From Ornithodoros turicata (taxonomy: Eukaryota > Arthropoda > Arachnida > Ixodida > Argasidae): a DNA stretch of 64,000 bases. Of the stretch, positions 54,058-64,000 are shown in pieces (within the stretch, counting starts at the first letter, position 1; every line of letters starts with the position of its first letter). The stretch covers positions 51,683,581 through 51,747,580 of the forward strand of contig NC_088203.1 of the NCBI RefSeq assembly GCF_037126465.1. Reading direction: 5' to 3'. The position numbers and the translations under genes are program-made. The notes beneath the pieces were generated by a model that saw nothing but the letters and a program-made list of their open reading frames with translations, was not told the DNA's origin and searched no databases.

Positions 54058-55700
54058 GTAGCATAAGCTACGAGAGACAGGGAATGGACAACCGTCGAGC
54101 TCAGGGAACAGGAAAAGAAGTGTTTAATGGCGCGGCAGGAGCTGAGCTAGCGTATGCTCCCGCGCTTCGTCGTTATCGACTTCCTTGGCCACAGGCTCCC
54201 CCCTCAGTGACGAGGCCGGGAAGATGGTCACGGAACGTTGAAGCGTACCCGGCGGCGCCCACATGCCGCGGAAAGAGCCGTAGTTTGGGGAGCGGTGCTG
54301 CTGGCAGGAGGGGCTGTAGGGGCAATGTGCGCTGGCTTAACCCGGTCCAAAGAGAGTGTGTCCCGTTTGCCGTTGCGGTCGATGGAAATAGTCTTCGAAG
54401 TGCGTGATAGAACAGGGAAAGGGCCGTCGTAGGATGGCTCCAGAGGTCTGCGGGCGGCGTCACGCCGGACATAAACGTGTGTGCAGGTGCCAACGCCGGG
54501 TGGCGAATACTCTGGCCGTGCGGAGGAACATCGTGGCGGTGAAGGGCGCAAGGCCCGCATAGCGTGTCTCAGGCGGTCGACGAAGAGCTGAGGATCGAGG
54601 CCTGAAGAGTGTGACGGGGATGCGACCAGCTCACCGGGCAGACGTAGCGGTGTTCCGTATACCATCTCTGCCGGGGAGCAACCCATATCCTCCTTAAAAG
54701 CAGTACGGATGCCGAGGAGGACAAGGGGTAACCGTTCAAACCACAGCGGAGGGGTGCCTGTGGCCATGAGCGCTGATTTCAGGGAGCGATGGAATCTTTC
54801 CACCATGCCGTTGGAAGAAGGGTGGTAGGCCGTTGTTGTGTGATGAATGGTACCAAGGGAACGCAACAGGCTGGTGAAAAGAGCTGCCAAACTGCCCGCC
54901 GCGATCCGTTGTGACGCTAAGCGGCGCGCCGAAGCGGGAAACCCAGGCTTCTAGGAAGACTGCGGTGACGGAGTGCGCAGTGGCATCTACCATGGGAGTA
55001 GCCTCGGGCCAACGGGTGAAGCGATCAATCATGGTTAGCAGGTATCGGTGGCCTTGCGAGGAGGGCAGGGGACCAACGATGTCGACGTGGATCCGAGCAA
55101 CAACAACAACTTTATTTTCGACCTTGGACAGTGGGGAGTTTCATCGCCACAGGCGATACTCTACCCCATTGCTGGATGGAATGGGGGGAATAAAATAACG
55201 AGCCCCTTCACAATACGCGTTTGTGGTCCGAGCAAAGCGTGCTTCAGGCAATGGGAAAACGGCCAAAGGGGTGAAAGTGTGACGTGTCACTTTGACGCGC
55301 TGGCATTGGTGGCAAGTCTTACACGAAGTTGAAATGTCCTTGTTCATCTCAGGCCAAACGTAGCAGTGGGAGATGAGGGCGCGTATGGCACGTGCACTGG
55401 GATGGGAGATGCTGTGGAGGGAATCAAACACGGCCTTGCGAAGAGAGTGAGGTACAAGGGGCCGCTGGCGCTTGGCGGATACGTTGCATATGATGTGGGT
55501 ATTGCTGGAGGGCAACTGGACCTTGGAGAGCTTGAGGCTACCGGGGGAATCAAGTAGATGCTGAAACTCAGGGTCGGTCCGTTGTGCCTCCGCAATTTCC
55601 TCAGAGGACACGGTTGTTAAGTCGAAGGCGGGAACCGAACAGGAGAGGGCGTCGGCTGCACTGCAAAAGAAAACTGTAGCGTAAGCTAAAGTTAAAAAAA
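54058..55700 (-). pseudogene. Gypsy integrase region (- strand)
   Basis: From about 55640 leftwards: SSEEIAEAQRTDPEFQHLLD, HSISHPSARAIRALISHCY and CHQCQRVK (HHCC finger). Then, after a 126 bp insertion, the catalytic core IHVDIVGPLPSS region (Asp), VTTDRGGQFGS (Asp) and NGMVERFHRSLKSAL (Glu), and a C-terminal DGPFPVLSRTSKTISIDRNG and LDRVKPAH. A frame change lies near 54885. It belongs to the same gypsy lineage as 22795-24965. No RT remains; a likely LTR piece is at 54060-54200. Confidence 0.87.
55101..55226 (-). mobile_element. Short retroposon tail in gypsy integrase
   Basis: 126 bp with duplicated TCCGAGCAA (55092-55100, 55227-55235) and a CAA-repeat end; read on the - strand this is a 3' tail. 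It is a 5'-truncated LINE or SINE copy. Confidence 0.78.
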
Positions 55701-55901
55701 TAGCAAATAAGCGATGTTTTCTTTTTTTGCTAGGGTGGAGGAGTCCTGGTACGTGGCAACACACACACATCAGCTATATTTGCTATTTCTGAAATAGTGT
55801 ACCGTTTTTTTTTATGCCGTCATATTGTCTCCAACTACATTGTTGACCTTTAGCTCACGAGTAAATAACATCTGTCTCGATTCCTCCACATAATACGTGA
55901 A

Positions 55902-56074
55902 ATGCAACATGGGACGGGTGCTGCAGAAGTTGATTATGCAGATACTGCAGAGGACCAATGCATGGCTGCCGCTGCAGACAGAGCAGATGGAGCTACTGGA
56001 ATACAGAGAGGGACCAGCTCAAGGGAGGCAAGCTCAGGCAACAGCAGCGGTGCGCCGAGCTCCACAATAGAACG
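55902..56074 (+). other. Candidate upstream exon of the BEN gene
   Basis: An open frame from ATG 55902 with Ala/Asp/Ser-rich sequence (ADTAEDQCMAAAADRADGAT) that stops being exon-like where the inverted-repeat arm begins at 56076. No good donor is visible at its end, so the exon assignment is weak. Confidence 0.25.
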
Positions 56075-56075
56075 G

Positions 56076-56515
56076 GGGTTTACAGTAATAATTCTTTAAG
56101 AATAAATCCTTTAAGAAAAACTCTTTCAAAATATATTGTTTTACAATAAACCGCGTAAAATTCCCCGATAAGGAATCAACCGCGCAAAAATCCCTGCCCA
56201 AAACACAATCGCTCAAGAATCCACCATGAAAATATATTATTGGAAAATATGTCGTCACAAATAAACTGTATAAAAATATATCGTTAAGAATAAACTGTTT
56301 CAAAATATATTCTGTAGTCAAACACGACAGCGGAGTGATAGATGTGTATCTCTACGCAGAGGATAGCAGTAAGACGTTATATTGGTGGTTCTGCCCTTGT
56401 TTGCACTCACCCTCTACCTAGTGATCTGTCATGGCTGCCATATTTGTTCTGTGTGTGTGTTGTTGCTATGTTTTCCTGTCTAGTGTAGAAAAGCCTATGC
56501 ATTATATGCATGTCC
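56076..56515. repeat. Inverted repeat a, left arm
   Basis: Opens GGGGGTTTACAGTAAT. It has about 15 degenerate 14 bp units (AGAATAAATCCTTTA, ACAATAAACCGCGTA and so on), then CAGCGGAGTGATAGATGTG and ATGCATTATATGCATGTC. It is inverse to 57659-58233. Confidence 0.88.
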
Positions 56516-56573
56516 CGCGTTAACCTTTGCTGTTAATTACATTAGTTATATGCAATTCACTACCAAACCGCAG

Positions 56574-58812
56574 AGCCTGGAAGCTGCATATCAAAAGCTA
56601 GAGAAAAATCACCGCACTATTCTCCGAAAGTATAGGAAAGTGAAGGCAGAACTGGATGAGTTGCGTGACCCCAACTGGGCACTCCAAAAGGAGAACATCA
56701 GTCACAAGAGAAGTTGCAACAGTGGTTAGTATCATACTGAATTTTTCTCAAATGCACATGTATTCATCATTGTAAGGAATCGTGTGATTGATGTTCTAGA
56801 GTGCAGACAGAAGCAGCTTTCCGTCGTTGCAGCTGAGGACGAGGTTAGTGATATTGTTCTATACTTGTTAGCAGGCATTCACAGTTGTGAAGGCCTGGGG
56901 GGAGCAGATAAACAAGCTAGCCCTCTTGATATTTGGTGCACTGTCACTATGTATGAATAGATCCTGAAGTTTTAGGGCTTGACCCCATTTTTTCCCCAAA
57001 TTTACCCCCAATTGAGGTTCGCGTGTTTTGGGTTAAATTATCACCCGCAAGGCTGCACCTCTACCTTTCATACTTGTAGAACTCCGGATAAATGGTACGC
57101 CAAACATTAATCCTGTAGTGATGCCCAATTTCTCCCCGAATTAAGTTTGATGATAATTTTGCTGCCCGAATTTGCATCAGTTGGGTGTATCCCGTTTGAA
57201 ACCATTAAAAATAACCTTTCAAAAATAAACGCGTAAGTACCCACTGTTAAAAATATATCTCCCAGAACATACACTTAAAAATCAACGCATAAAAATAATC
57301 GCCGAAATATCCCCGTCTAAATAAAAACGCTAAGGAATCCCCGGTTAAGAATATGTCGTTAAAAATAAATCGTTTCAGAATCCACCCAAAATCAACCATA
57401 CGGTTGCTACTGTCGCGTGGTATGGCCGCGAGTAAAATAGACAATCCGCTTCCACAAATAATCCCAAAGTCGGCGAATTTAATTGCACTCCTACCATGAG
57501 TATACGTACTTCATACATCGGACTTCCATTCTTTGTACGCATAGCAAGCGTACTTCATTTGAACGTCAGTTTAAAGTGAACTAAGAGCACACGGACGAAA
57601 GAATGAGCGCTCAACACTACCACAGTTCCCTTCGATGCTTTGTCAAGCGAAATAACTCGGGACATGCATATAATGCATAGTGTGAAGATGATCCCGATCA
57701 CGCTCAGCCCCATCGCTCCCACCATCGCGCCGAGCCGCGCACAATTAATTCTCGTTTCGGAACTTCTTTTCCGAAACGGTTTTTCATAACTGTTTTTCAA
57801 CGACTTTTTTTGTCCTTTCTCCACTAGAAAGGAAAACATAGCAACAACACACACACAACAAAATATGGCACCCATGACAGACCACTAGGTAGAGGGTGAG
57901 TGCTAACAAGAGCAAAATCCACCAATATAAGCTATGTCTTACCGCTATCATCTGTGTAGAGATACACATCTATCACTCCGCTGTCATGTTGGACAACAGG
58001 ACATTTTTTTTACAGTTTATTTTTAATTATATATTTTTAAACAGTTTATTTGTGACGATATATTTTGCAACGATATATTTTCATTGTAGATTCTTGAGCG
58101 ATTGTTTTTTCGGCGGGGATTTTTGTGCAGTTGATTCCTTATCGGGGAATTTTACGCAGTTTATTGTAAATAATATATTTTGGAAGAGTTTTTGTTAAAG
58201 AATTTATTCTTAAAGATTTATTAGTGTAACCCCCGCCTAAACTATCCCAAACTAACTAAAACTAACCCAACATAACATGGTTGAACCCGGCGCAAATTGC
58301 AATCAGTCTGCCTCCGTGCTAGATGGTGAGGGGATTTTGAAACAGTTTATTGTTGATGGTGGATTATTAAACGGTGATCTCTAAGCGGGGACCGTAAGCG
58401 GTTTATTTTAGGAGATATATTTTTAACCGTGTATTTTTTAAGCGGATTATTCTTGAATGTTTTATTCTTAAACGTTTATTCTTAATGGTGGATTTCAGGG
58501 ACCCTCCCTTCACTCCTGTCATTGCAGCTACATATAGGCAACAATGTCACGATAGAATTGCCAGTATGGACCTCGCTCCAAGCTGCTTCGTCGCATGGCA
58601 AGTTCATCAAAAACGTGTGCTCAGCTATCTGGGGTGACGATGTCCTCCGCCACAGAAGCGTCAAGGGCCTGAAGTGCAACACTCAAACGACCATGAATAT
58701 GTGCGGCAGAAGAATGAAAGGTCTGGCGAGAAGGCTGCACCAGTCACCGATAGGGCATTTAACCGCATCATTTGCGATAAAATTCAATACCTCAATAAGA
58801 AACAATAATTAA
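56574..58812 (+). CDS. BEN-domain gene, three exons
   Basis: Exon 56574-56724 (coiled coil: LEKNHRTILRKYRKVKAELD) exits at a GTTAGT donor in phase 1. Exon 56800-56843 (CRQKQLSVVAAEDE) enters in phase 1 and exits in phase 0 at GTTAGT. Exon 58528-58812 enters in phase 0 after CATTGCAG. The last encodes LHIGNNVTIELPVWTSL, SHGKFIKNVCSAIWGDDVLR and HRSVKGLKCN, the BEN domain of chromatin or DNA-binding proteins. All three join in one frame. Exons 1-2 lie between the arms of inverted repeat a; the BEN exon lies between those of inverted repeat c. 5' exons are missing, so the true start is unknown. Confidence 0.7.
57182..57681. repeat. Inverted repeat b, left arm
   Basis: Begins GGGTGTATCCCGTTTG. 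About 12 units of a 14 bp array follow (AAAATAAACGCGTA, AAAATATATCTCCC), then a unique segment to GCATATAATGCATAG. It is inverse to 59632-59953 plus 61611-61772, and it lies in an intron of the BEN gene. Confidence 0.86.
57659..58233. repeat. Inverted repeat a, right arm
   Basis: Inverse of 56076-56515 but longer inside. It contains a - strand frame (57875-57555) with two hydrophobic stretches (MGAIFCCVCVVAMFSFLV; LSVIGIIFTLCIICMS). The left arm has lost this part. The outer end is TTAGTGTAACCCCC. Confidence 0.86.
58240..58500. repeat. Inverted repeat c, left arm
   Basis: The outer part CCCAAACTAACTAAAACTAA is followed by GGCGCAAATTGCAATCAGTC and an array of about 11 units of 14 bp. It ends 27 bases before the BEN exon. 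Confidence 0.88.
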
Positions 58813-58874
58813 TAGACACTTGTCATAGTCTTTGGACTTGAGTTTCTCTGGTCGTATCATATTGAACAAAAGAT

Positions 58875-59205
58875 GCAGCATATATACTGTTACCAGATCT
58901 AGCAGTAGCAGAATTTGGCGGATCTGTTGTTTATAGCAGCATTCCCACAAAATATAGCAGGGATGCTGTTGAGTGTTGACAGCACAGCTACAGCAGAATT
59001 AACCTGAGCTGCCGTTTACAGCAGAACTCCAGCGAAACGTAGGAGGGACGCTGTTGACAGCAGAACAGCAGAAATAACCAGAGCTGTTGTTCACACCACA
59101 ACTCCGTCAAAATGTAGCAGGGATGCTGTTGACAGCAGAACTACAGTAAAGTTTAGCAGCTCAGCTATACACAGCAGAGTGTAAGAATTTACAGCATTTC
59201 TGCTG
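58875..59205. repeat. Tandem repeat with GCAGAA/GCTGTT motifs
   Basis: Three units of about 100-110 bp sharing AGCAGGGATGCTGTTGACAG, CAGCAGAACT and CAGAGCTG. It lies between the BEN exon and the right arm of repeat c and ends in a G run. A short relative is seen at 61775-61830. Confidence 0.75.
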
Positions 59206-59214
59206 GGGGGGGGG

Positions 59215-59488
59215 GGGAGCTCCCGAAATCACCATTAAGAATAAACCGCTTACCAATAAAACATTCGAGAATAAACCGCATAAAAATACACGGTTAAAAA
59301 TGTATCTCCTAAAATAAACCGCTTACAGTCCCCGCTTAGATATCACCGTTTAATAATCCACCATTAACAATAAACTGTTTCAAAATTCCCTCACCATCTA
59401 GCACGAAGGCGGATTGATTGGAATTTGCGCCGGGTTAGATCCTTAGGTTTCGGTTAGTTTGAGGTAGTTTAGGCTAGTTTGGTCCTGT
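59215..59488. repeat. Inverted repeat c, right arm
   Basis: Inverse of 58240-58500, sharing ATCACCGTTTAATAATCCAC, CACCATCTAGCACGAAGGCG and GCGCCGGGTTA near the outer end. Confidence 0.88.
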
Positions 59489-59953
59489 GATGTTCGTTTT
59501 AAGCCCCTTGCTTGCAGTTCGCCTTGATTTGGGTGATGCCGACATAAGACTGGAGTGCCGGTTTCACCTGACATTTTAAATATATCTTTTTAAGCGTAGG
59601 TTTTTGACGGTTTATTATTAACGGTGGCTATGCATTATATGCATGTCTCGCGTTATTTCGCTTGACAAAGCATTCATAGGAGGTGTTACAGTGATGAGTG
59701 CCCATTCGTTCGTGCATGTGTCCCGAGTTCGCTTTACTCGGACTTTCAAGTGGAGCGCGATTGTTCGTTCCGTGTACCTATTATCGAAGTACGAAATATA
59801 CTCATGTCCATAGAAGCCCAATGAAATTGGCCAACTTCGGGACTATTTCTCGAAGCGGATTGTCCACTTCACTCACGGCCAAACCACATGACTCTAGCAA
59901 CTGGTGGATTTGGGGGATTCTGAAACGATTTATTTTTAACGACATATTCTTAA

Positions 59954-61610
59954 AGGGATGGTCTCGTACCCCCTGCCCCTTTCATAAAGTGTACCATTCA
60001 ATTGCCCTTTGTTGAAAATGGAATACTGCAAATTTACCTGACAAAACACGCCACGGTTATTAAATAACCGAATTAAATTGATAAAGATTGTAGAGCATGC
60101 TGCGATCTCTGTTGGCAACAATAACAACGGCCACGTCGCCCTGCGGGTAAGTCCGTGATAGGATACAGAAATCGTCTGCTTTTGCGCGCGCTAGTGCATC
60201 GGCGTGAGCAGACGACTTTCAGAAGTTACTGGGCACCGCGGCAACTCTCGTACGTTTTCTTTCAGCTCTCAGGCGAAAAACGCACATTCTAAGAAGTGGC
60301 AAGCATGGTGGTTTAGAACAACTATGTTAATCCTCAGAGACAAGTTAAGAGTCGCAGGACAACCCCATCCACAATCCCAAATCTGAAGTCGCTGGCCATC
60401 GGCGCGCGCGGTCGCATTACAGCTCCAATCAAAAATATATTACACGCGCTTCCATTACACTCCCCGTTGTACACTGATCATGCTTCGAAATGAAGTGCCG
60501 CTGACGACGTACATGGAGAAGGAGTGCGTGTTTATTTAAAATCCGCATTAAAGGAGTACAGAGGGCCATCCAAAAAAATTTCAGATTAAGACATCTGATG
60601 AAAGTGTGTGTCATCATACCGAATAGCGCGAAAGGTTTTGATGTGTGCAATTTGTTTCCCAGAAAAAAACTCACATAAACATAGCTCCGCGCGTTCACCC
60701 TTAACTCGCCACTCCAGCTATAACGAGGATGAGGGGGTATGATGCCACGTCACCGATGACGGCATAAGGAGAATTTGTTCTGGTTCGCCGGTCAGTGGGG
60801 GTCAGCGCCTTGTCCCTTTGCCGCCGTAAACATGTTTTTGCCAGTTCCCCCGGAGAATTGGGGATAGAAGGAGCGGCCGAAGCATTACCGAGCGAGGAGA
60901 AAGGGTTTATCAGAACCCCGAACAGCCAAGTAGCAGACGACAGCGGAGTAGCAGACAACATTTCTCTAGGCCAACCAACGAGCGTTCTCCTTATAGCGTC
61001 AGTGCGAGGTTCCAGGCAGATCACAGGCTAGTACGACTCCTCACCACCGTTGCGCACGGTCGCTTTTTGCGGCGTATTTTAAATTCAATTTCTGCGATAA
61101 TTATGACTCTGTGGTGTAAATTACTTCGGATGGTACATCTTACTGGCCTACTTAACAGTTTTATAGGAAGAAAACTGAATGTTAAAAATGACTTCTGTGC
61201 TACTTTAAATACTCGTGGAAAGAAAACATGTGACTTAGCTTCCACGTATCCGATTATGCGCCACATTATCGGAGACCCCACAGTCAATGCTCGGACTACA
61301 TTCTCCACTCGTGGAGGTATATTCCTTAGCGTCCCCATTTCGAGAGCAAAGGGGATGACTCAACCCAAGGTGCTTCTGCAAGTTACAATTACCATGACAA
61401 CGACGACGGACCCGCAGGCCGACGTCATACGTGACGTATGCATGAGAGAAGCGCAGCTTTCGTCGTCTGCTATTACGGCACGTTTCGACGAATTCCTCGA
61501 AAACGACTTGGTTATTCCGACTGAAACTTTGACGGTTGTATGTGTACAGTACTCGTGAAACTAGTTTTGGCTAAGTTTCGGAATCGCCCCGGCTGTACGA
61601 GACCGACCCT
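59954..61610. mobile_element. TTAA-flanked element in repeat b
   Basis: 1,657 bp, ends AGGGATGGTCTCGTAC and, inverted, AGGGTCGGTCTCGTAC, with TTAA at 59950-59953 and 61611-61614. The uninterrupted left arm of repeat b is the empty site. No recognisable transposase. Confidence 0.9.
61067..61558 (+). other. Open frame in the TTAA element, unknown
   Basis: 163 codons from 61067 with no domain recognised. It contains TTFSTRGGIFLSVPISRAKG and a Thr-rich stretch (TITMTTTTDPQA). It may be chance; length is the only support. Confidence 0.2.
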
Positions 61611-61879
61611 TTAACCGTGGATTCCTTAGCGTTTTTGTTTAAACGGGGATATTTCGGCGATTATTTTTGTGCGTTGATTTTTAAGCCTATATTCCAGGAG
61701 ATATATTTTTAACAGTGGGTACTTACACGTTTATTTTAGGAAGATTATTTTTAATGGTTTCAAACGGGATACACCCCTGCTGTGTACCTGCTGTGCTTGA
61801 TTGCAGCAAGATTACAGCAGAAGTGCAGCTCATATTTTTGACAGGGATAGACTTAACAGTAAAATTGAAAACAAATAAA

Positions 61880-62660
61880 AAAGTTCCCGTTCAGAGTTGG
61901 TGACCAGGTGCGTGATCTAGTGAATAGATCAATTTTTGACAAAGGGTACATTGGGCACTGGTCCTCAGTTGTCTACGCGATCACGTGATACAAGAACTCG
62001 GATCCACTAAGTTTTAATAGCTGGTCCGGACGAGGTCGAAGACGATGCAACTTACTAGTTCAATGAATTGCAACGTGTAGTGAAAGGGGCAGACAACCCA
62101 TACCCAATTGAACGCATCGTAAATTGAAACAAAATAAATGGTGTCACACATAATAAAGTGAAATGGCTAGGTTATGATGACTCATTTAATTCCTGGGTTA
62201 CTGTCCATGATGTCGCGAAGTTCGGATTTTACATGTATCTCCTATCCAATGATTGCATGGATATGTACCCAAACAATAACCTCACTGACTTTACAATTTC
62301 TCCGAGTGCACCACTGCAACTGAATGAACAGTACGAAGTCGGCCTGCATGAACTTTCTATCTCTAATCTATTCGACAACGTTCCACGCACTAACGATGCT
62401 ACTATACATGCTACTTCCAGAAGCATTATTCAGCTGTGTAAGGGAGTTGTTGTGATACAACTTTGGAACAAGCACTGCAGGATTCTTTTAAAGAATTCAA
62501 CATCTCATTCGATTATGTTGATCGAAGATACACATTCCAACTACCTCAAATACTTCATTCTATTAAAGGTCAGCTACGCCGCTTTTCGAGTGTTACAGAA
62601 TGGAATGGCACTCACACGATGTGTTCATAAGGGAACACTGATTATGTATGCAAAATAGTT
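61880..62660 (+). pseudogene. Second Polinton: integrase tail and penton start
   Basis: 61880-62000 gives FRVGDQVRDLVNRSIFDKGY and IGHWSS, the SH3-like part of a Polinton integrase. 62155-62225 gives VKWLGYDDSFNSWVTVHDVA, its chromodomain. The next frame has MYLLSNDCMDMYPNNNLTDF then YEVGLHELSISNLFDNV, the penton N-terminus. Gene order is as at 36200-36700 but the sequence is clearly different, with many stops and frame breaks. It is an old insertion of another Polinton lineage, cut on both sides. Confidence 0.82.
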
Positions 62661-64000
62661 ATCCCAAACTCCTCGCGGTTTTCCGAAAAAGTGAATTTTT
62701 AGTTTCACTCACATCCCGTCTTGTGGCCCGCAAACCCTGTGTCGACGACACATTCGTGGTCTGCCCGCGCTCCGGCTCGGCATGACTTTTGGCTTGGTTT
62801 CTTCCGCCAAGCCGGCCAGTTTCTTCTGCCGAGCCGTCTGCTGCGCCGATTCACATTGGGGAAGTGTAAACAGTTCGCTATTAGGAAGCCAGTATATTTC
62901 TGGACTTCACTAAACCCACGAGGAACGTGAGTTTTGCTTCCTTCGACCGCAAAGCATTTGCTTGGCCATTACAGACTTCCTGGTGTGATTCGTGTTCTGT
63001 GCTGCGTGCCAAGAATGCGTGAGTGTTTTGCTCCCGTCTGCAAGAACATTTCAGCATGCAGTTCCATTGTTTCAAACCACAATTTTCCAAAAGGCGAAAG
63101 AGAAATCTATTTACTGCAACAATCGGTTACAACTCCGACTGGGTGCCACCTTCGAAAGCAGCGATTTGATCTGTTCATCTGGCTCATACGAATGTTACGG
63201 AAGCAATGCGCAACTTGTTCCACAAGAAGCCGAAGATGTCTCGTCCGGGATGCTGTGCCAACCTTACCTGCAGCAGGAGATTGCAGGGGCAGAACTAGGC
63301 AGCAGATAATGGTAAGACGCATAATGTTAGACAAGTCAGTCATGCGGTGCAAATTGCATCACGTAGAAGAGAAAAATACGCTATCTGTCAGTTACTGCTT
63401 CATCCTTTAGAAATTACGCCCCAGCGGGTGTATTCTCAGTACAGATTTGGAATTGCCATATTTGTTAAATGATTTCGCAGGCATTCTGGCACCACTGAAA
63501 AGCTTGCACTCCACGTCTCAACTATCACCGTCTGGGTTTCAAGCTGAAGGCTGTCACCAGTGCCAACCAGACGCCCCTTCAAAGTTCATCTGTTTTTGTT
63601 GACGGAACAGTGACACCTGGTACTGAGACATTTCATTTTCTGATTAATCAAGTGCATTCCATCACTTGTGCTCGACTTCTTGTGTTCGTATACCCTTGCT
63701 GTTGCTCGCTAGCTTAGAGCAACCATGCCTGAGGTGCCAGCGCTTTCAGAGTACATTTAAGCAGTATCATCGTATCATATGCACGGCAGCATATCTTGTG
63801 TATTTTGAGTAAGGTATAAATTCAATGTTGGCTCAGCTGTTGTATTTTGGTCACAAATAAGGTGTTCTTCCAGAGCGCTCAAGGGCAGTTCAAGCAGTTT
63901 CATGTGTGCAACAGCACATACTTTTTCTCAGTTTTGACTAAGGTAAATCGAAATCTTCCAGTTGATGTCTTTCAGTCATAAATTATGTTTTTCGAGACAT
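62661..64000. other. Unassigned sequence, possible THAP-like relic
   Basis: Near 63018 one frame reads MRECFAPVCKNISACSS and then NFPKGERE, which resembles the CxxxxC and FP motifs of THAP domains but lacks the rest. GCCAAGCCGG-type repeats near 62790-62830 resemble the left interior of the element at 25825-31799. Otherwise nothing recognised. Confidence 0.3.

Larger units (their letters stand above)
59632..61772. repeat. Inverted repeat b, right arm, split by a TTAA element
   Basis: 59632-59953 and 61611-61772 together are inverse to 57182-57681. The two halves meet at TTAA exactly as the uninterrupted left arm shows (CCGGTTAAGAATATG near 57349). Confidence 0.85.

Noticed and set aside
53667..54407. 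246-codon + strand open frame
   Set aside because: Its second half is antisense to the gypsy integrase C-terminus and its middle is poly-C derived; no domain in the first part.

Overview
This 64 kb window looks like eukaryotic, repeat-dominated arthropod DNA. A chelicerate, probably a hard tick, is my best guess. The guess rests on the mix of Penelope-like elements with GIY-YIG domains, Ty3/gypsy and I/LOA-type retrotransposons, hAT and TTAA-specific DNA transposons, Polintons, and short spliced genes with Myb/SANT, BEN and DUF4806-like domains. I could not test the species. No rRNA, convincing tRNA gene or CRISPR array was seen.

Layout. 0-6.9 kb: a hAT-type non-autonomous element, a Penelope-like (PLE) fragment and a long fold-back repeat. 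7.3-15.5 kb: one PLE split by at least four later insertions: a LINE that itself holds a hAT-like MITE, a TTAA MITE, and a 4.7 kb long-TIR element that itself holds another hAT copy. 16.4-18.8 kb: two isolated host-type exons (DUF4806-like and Myb/SANT-like) and another PLE. 18.9-25.0 kb: matching LTRs enclosing two gypsy pol regions in opposite orientation, with two hAT MITEs and a LINE inserted. 25.4-33.1 kb: a satellite of about 235 bp units, each carrying a hammerhead ribozyme (retrozyme-like), interrupted by a 5,975 bp element at an exact TTAA site.

33.4-41.3 kb: a compact, virus-like Polinton/Maverick remnant. On the + strand, in tightly overlapping order, it has a small acidic-tailed protein, FtsK/HerA-type packaging ATPase, a small basic protein, a conserved late protein, an rve integrase with chromodomain, penton, another small basic protein, double-jelly-roll major capsid protein and adenain-like protease. 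On the - strand at the right end are three small genes, two of them related zinc-knuckle-like genes with evidence for introns. No DNA polymerase B is present. ATPase, integrase, penton and protease are each broken, while the capsid domain is open throughout. A second, much older Polinton fragment lies at 61.9-62.7 kb.

41.4-47.9 kb: a full-length I/LOA-type LINE (- strand, 11 bp target duplication) nested in an older relative and holding a 268 bp piece of piggyBac coding sequence. 48.0-50.5 kb: a piggyBac element with a broken transposase. 52.8-53.4 kb: a two-exon Myb/SANT gene. 54.1-55.7 kb: a gypsy integrase (- strand). 56.1-61.8 kb: a BEN-domain gene whose exons sit in the loops of large inverted repeats. 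The arms of those repeats are built from degenerate arrays of about 14 bp, and one arm is split by a further TTAA element. The most interesting points are the hammerhead satellite, the BEN exons inside inverted repeats with 14 bp arrays, and the paired zinc-knuckle genes at the Polinton end.
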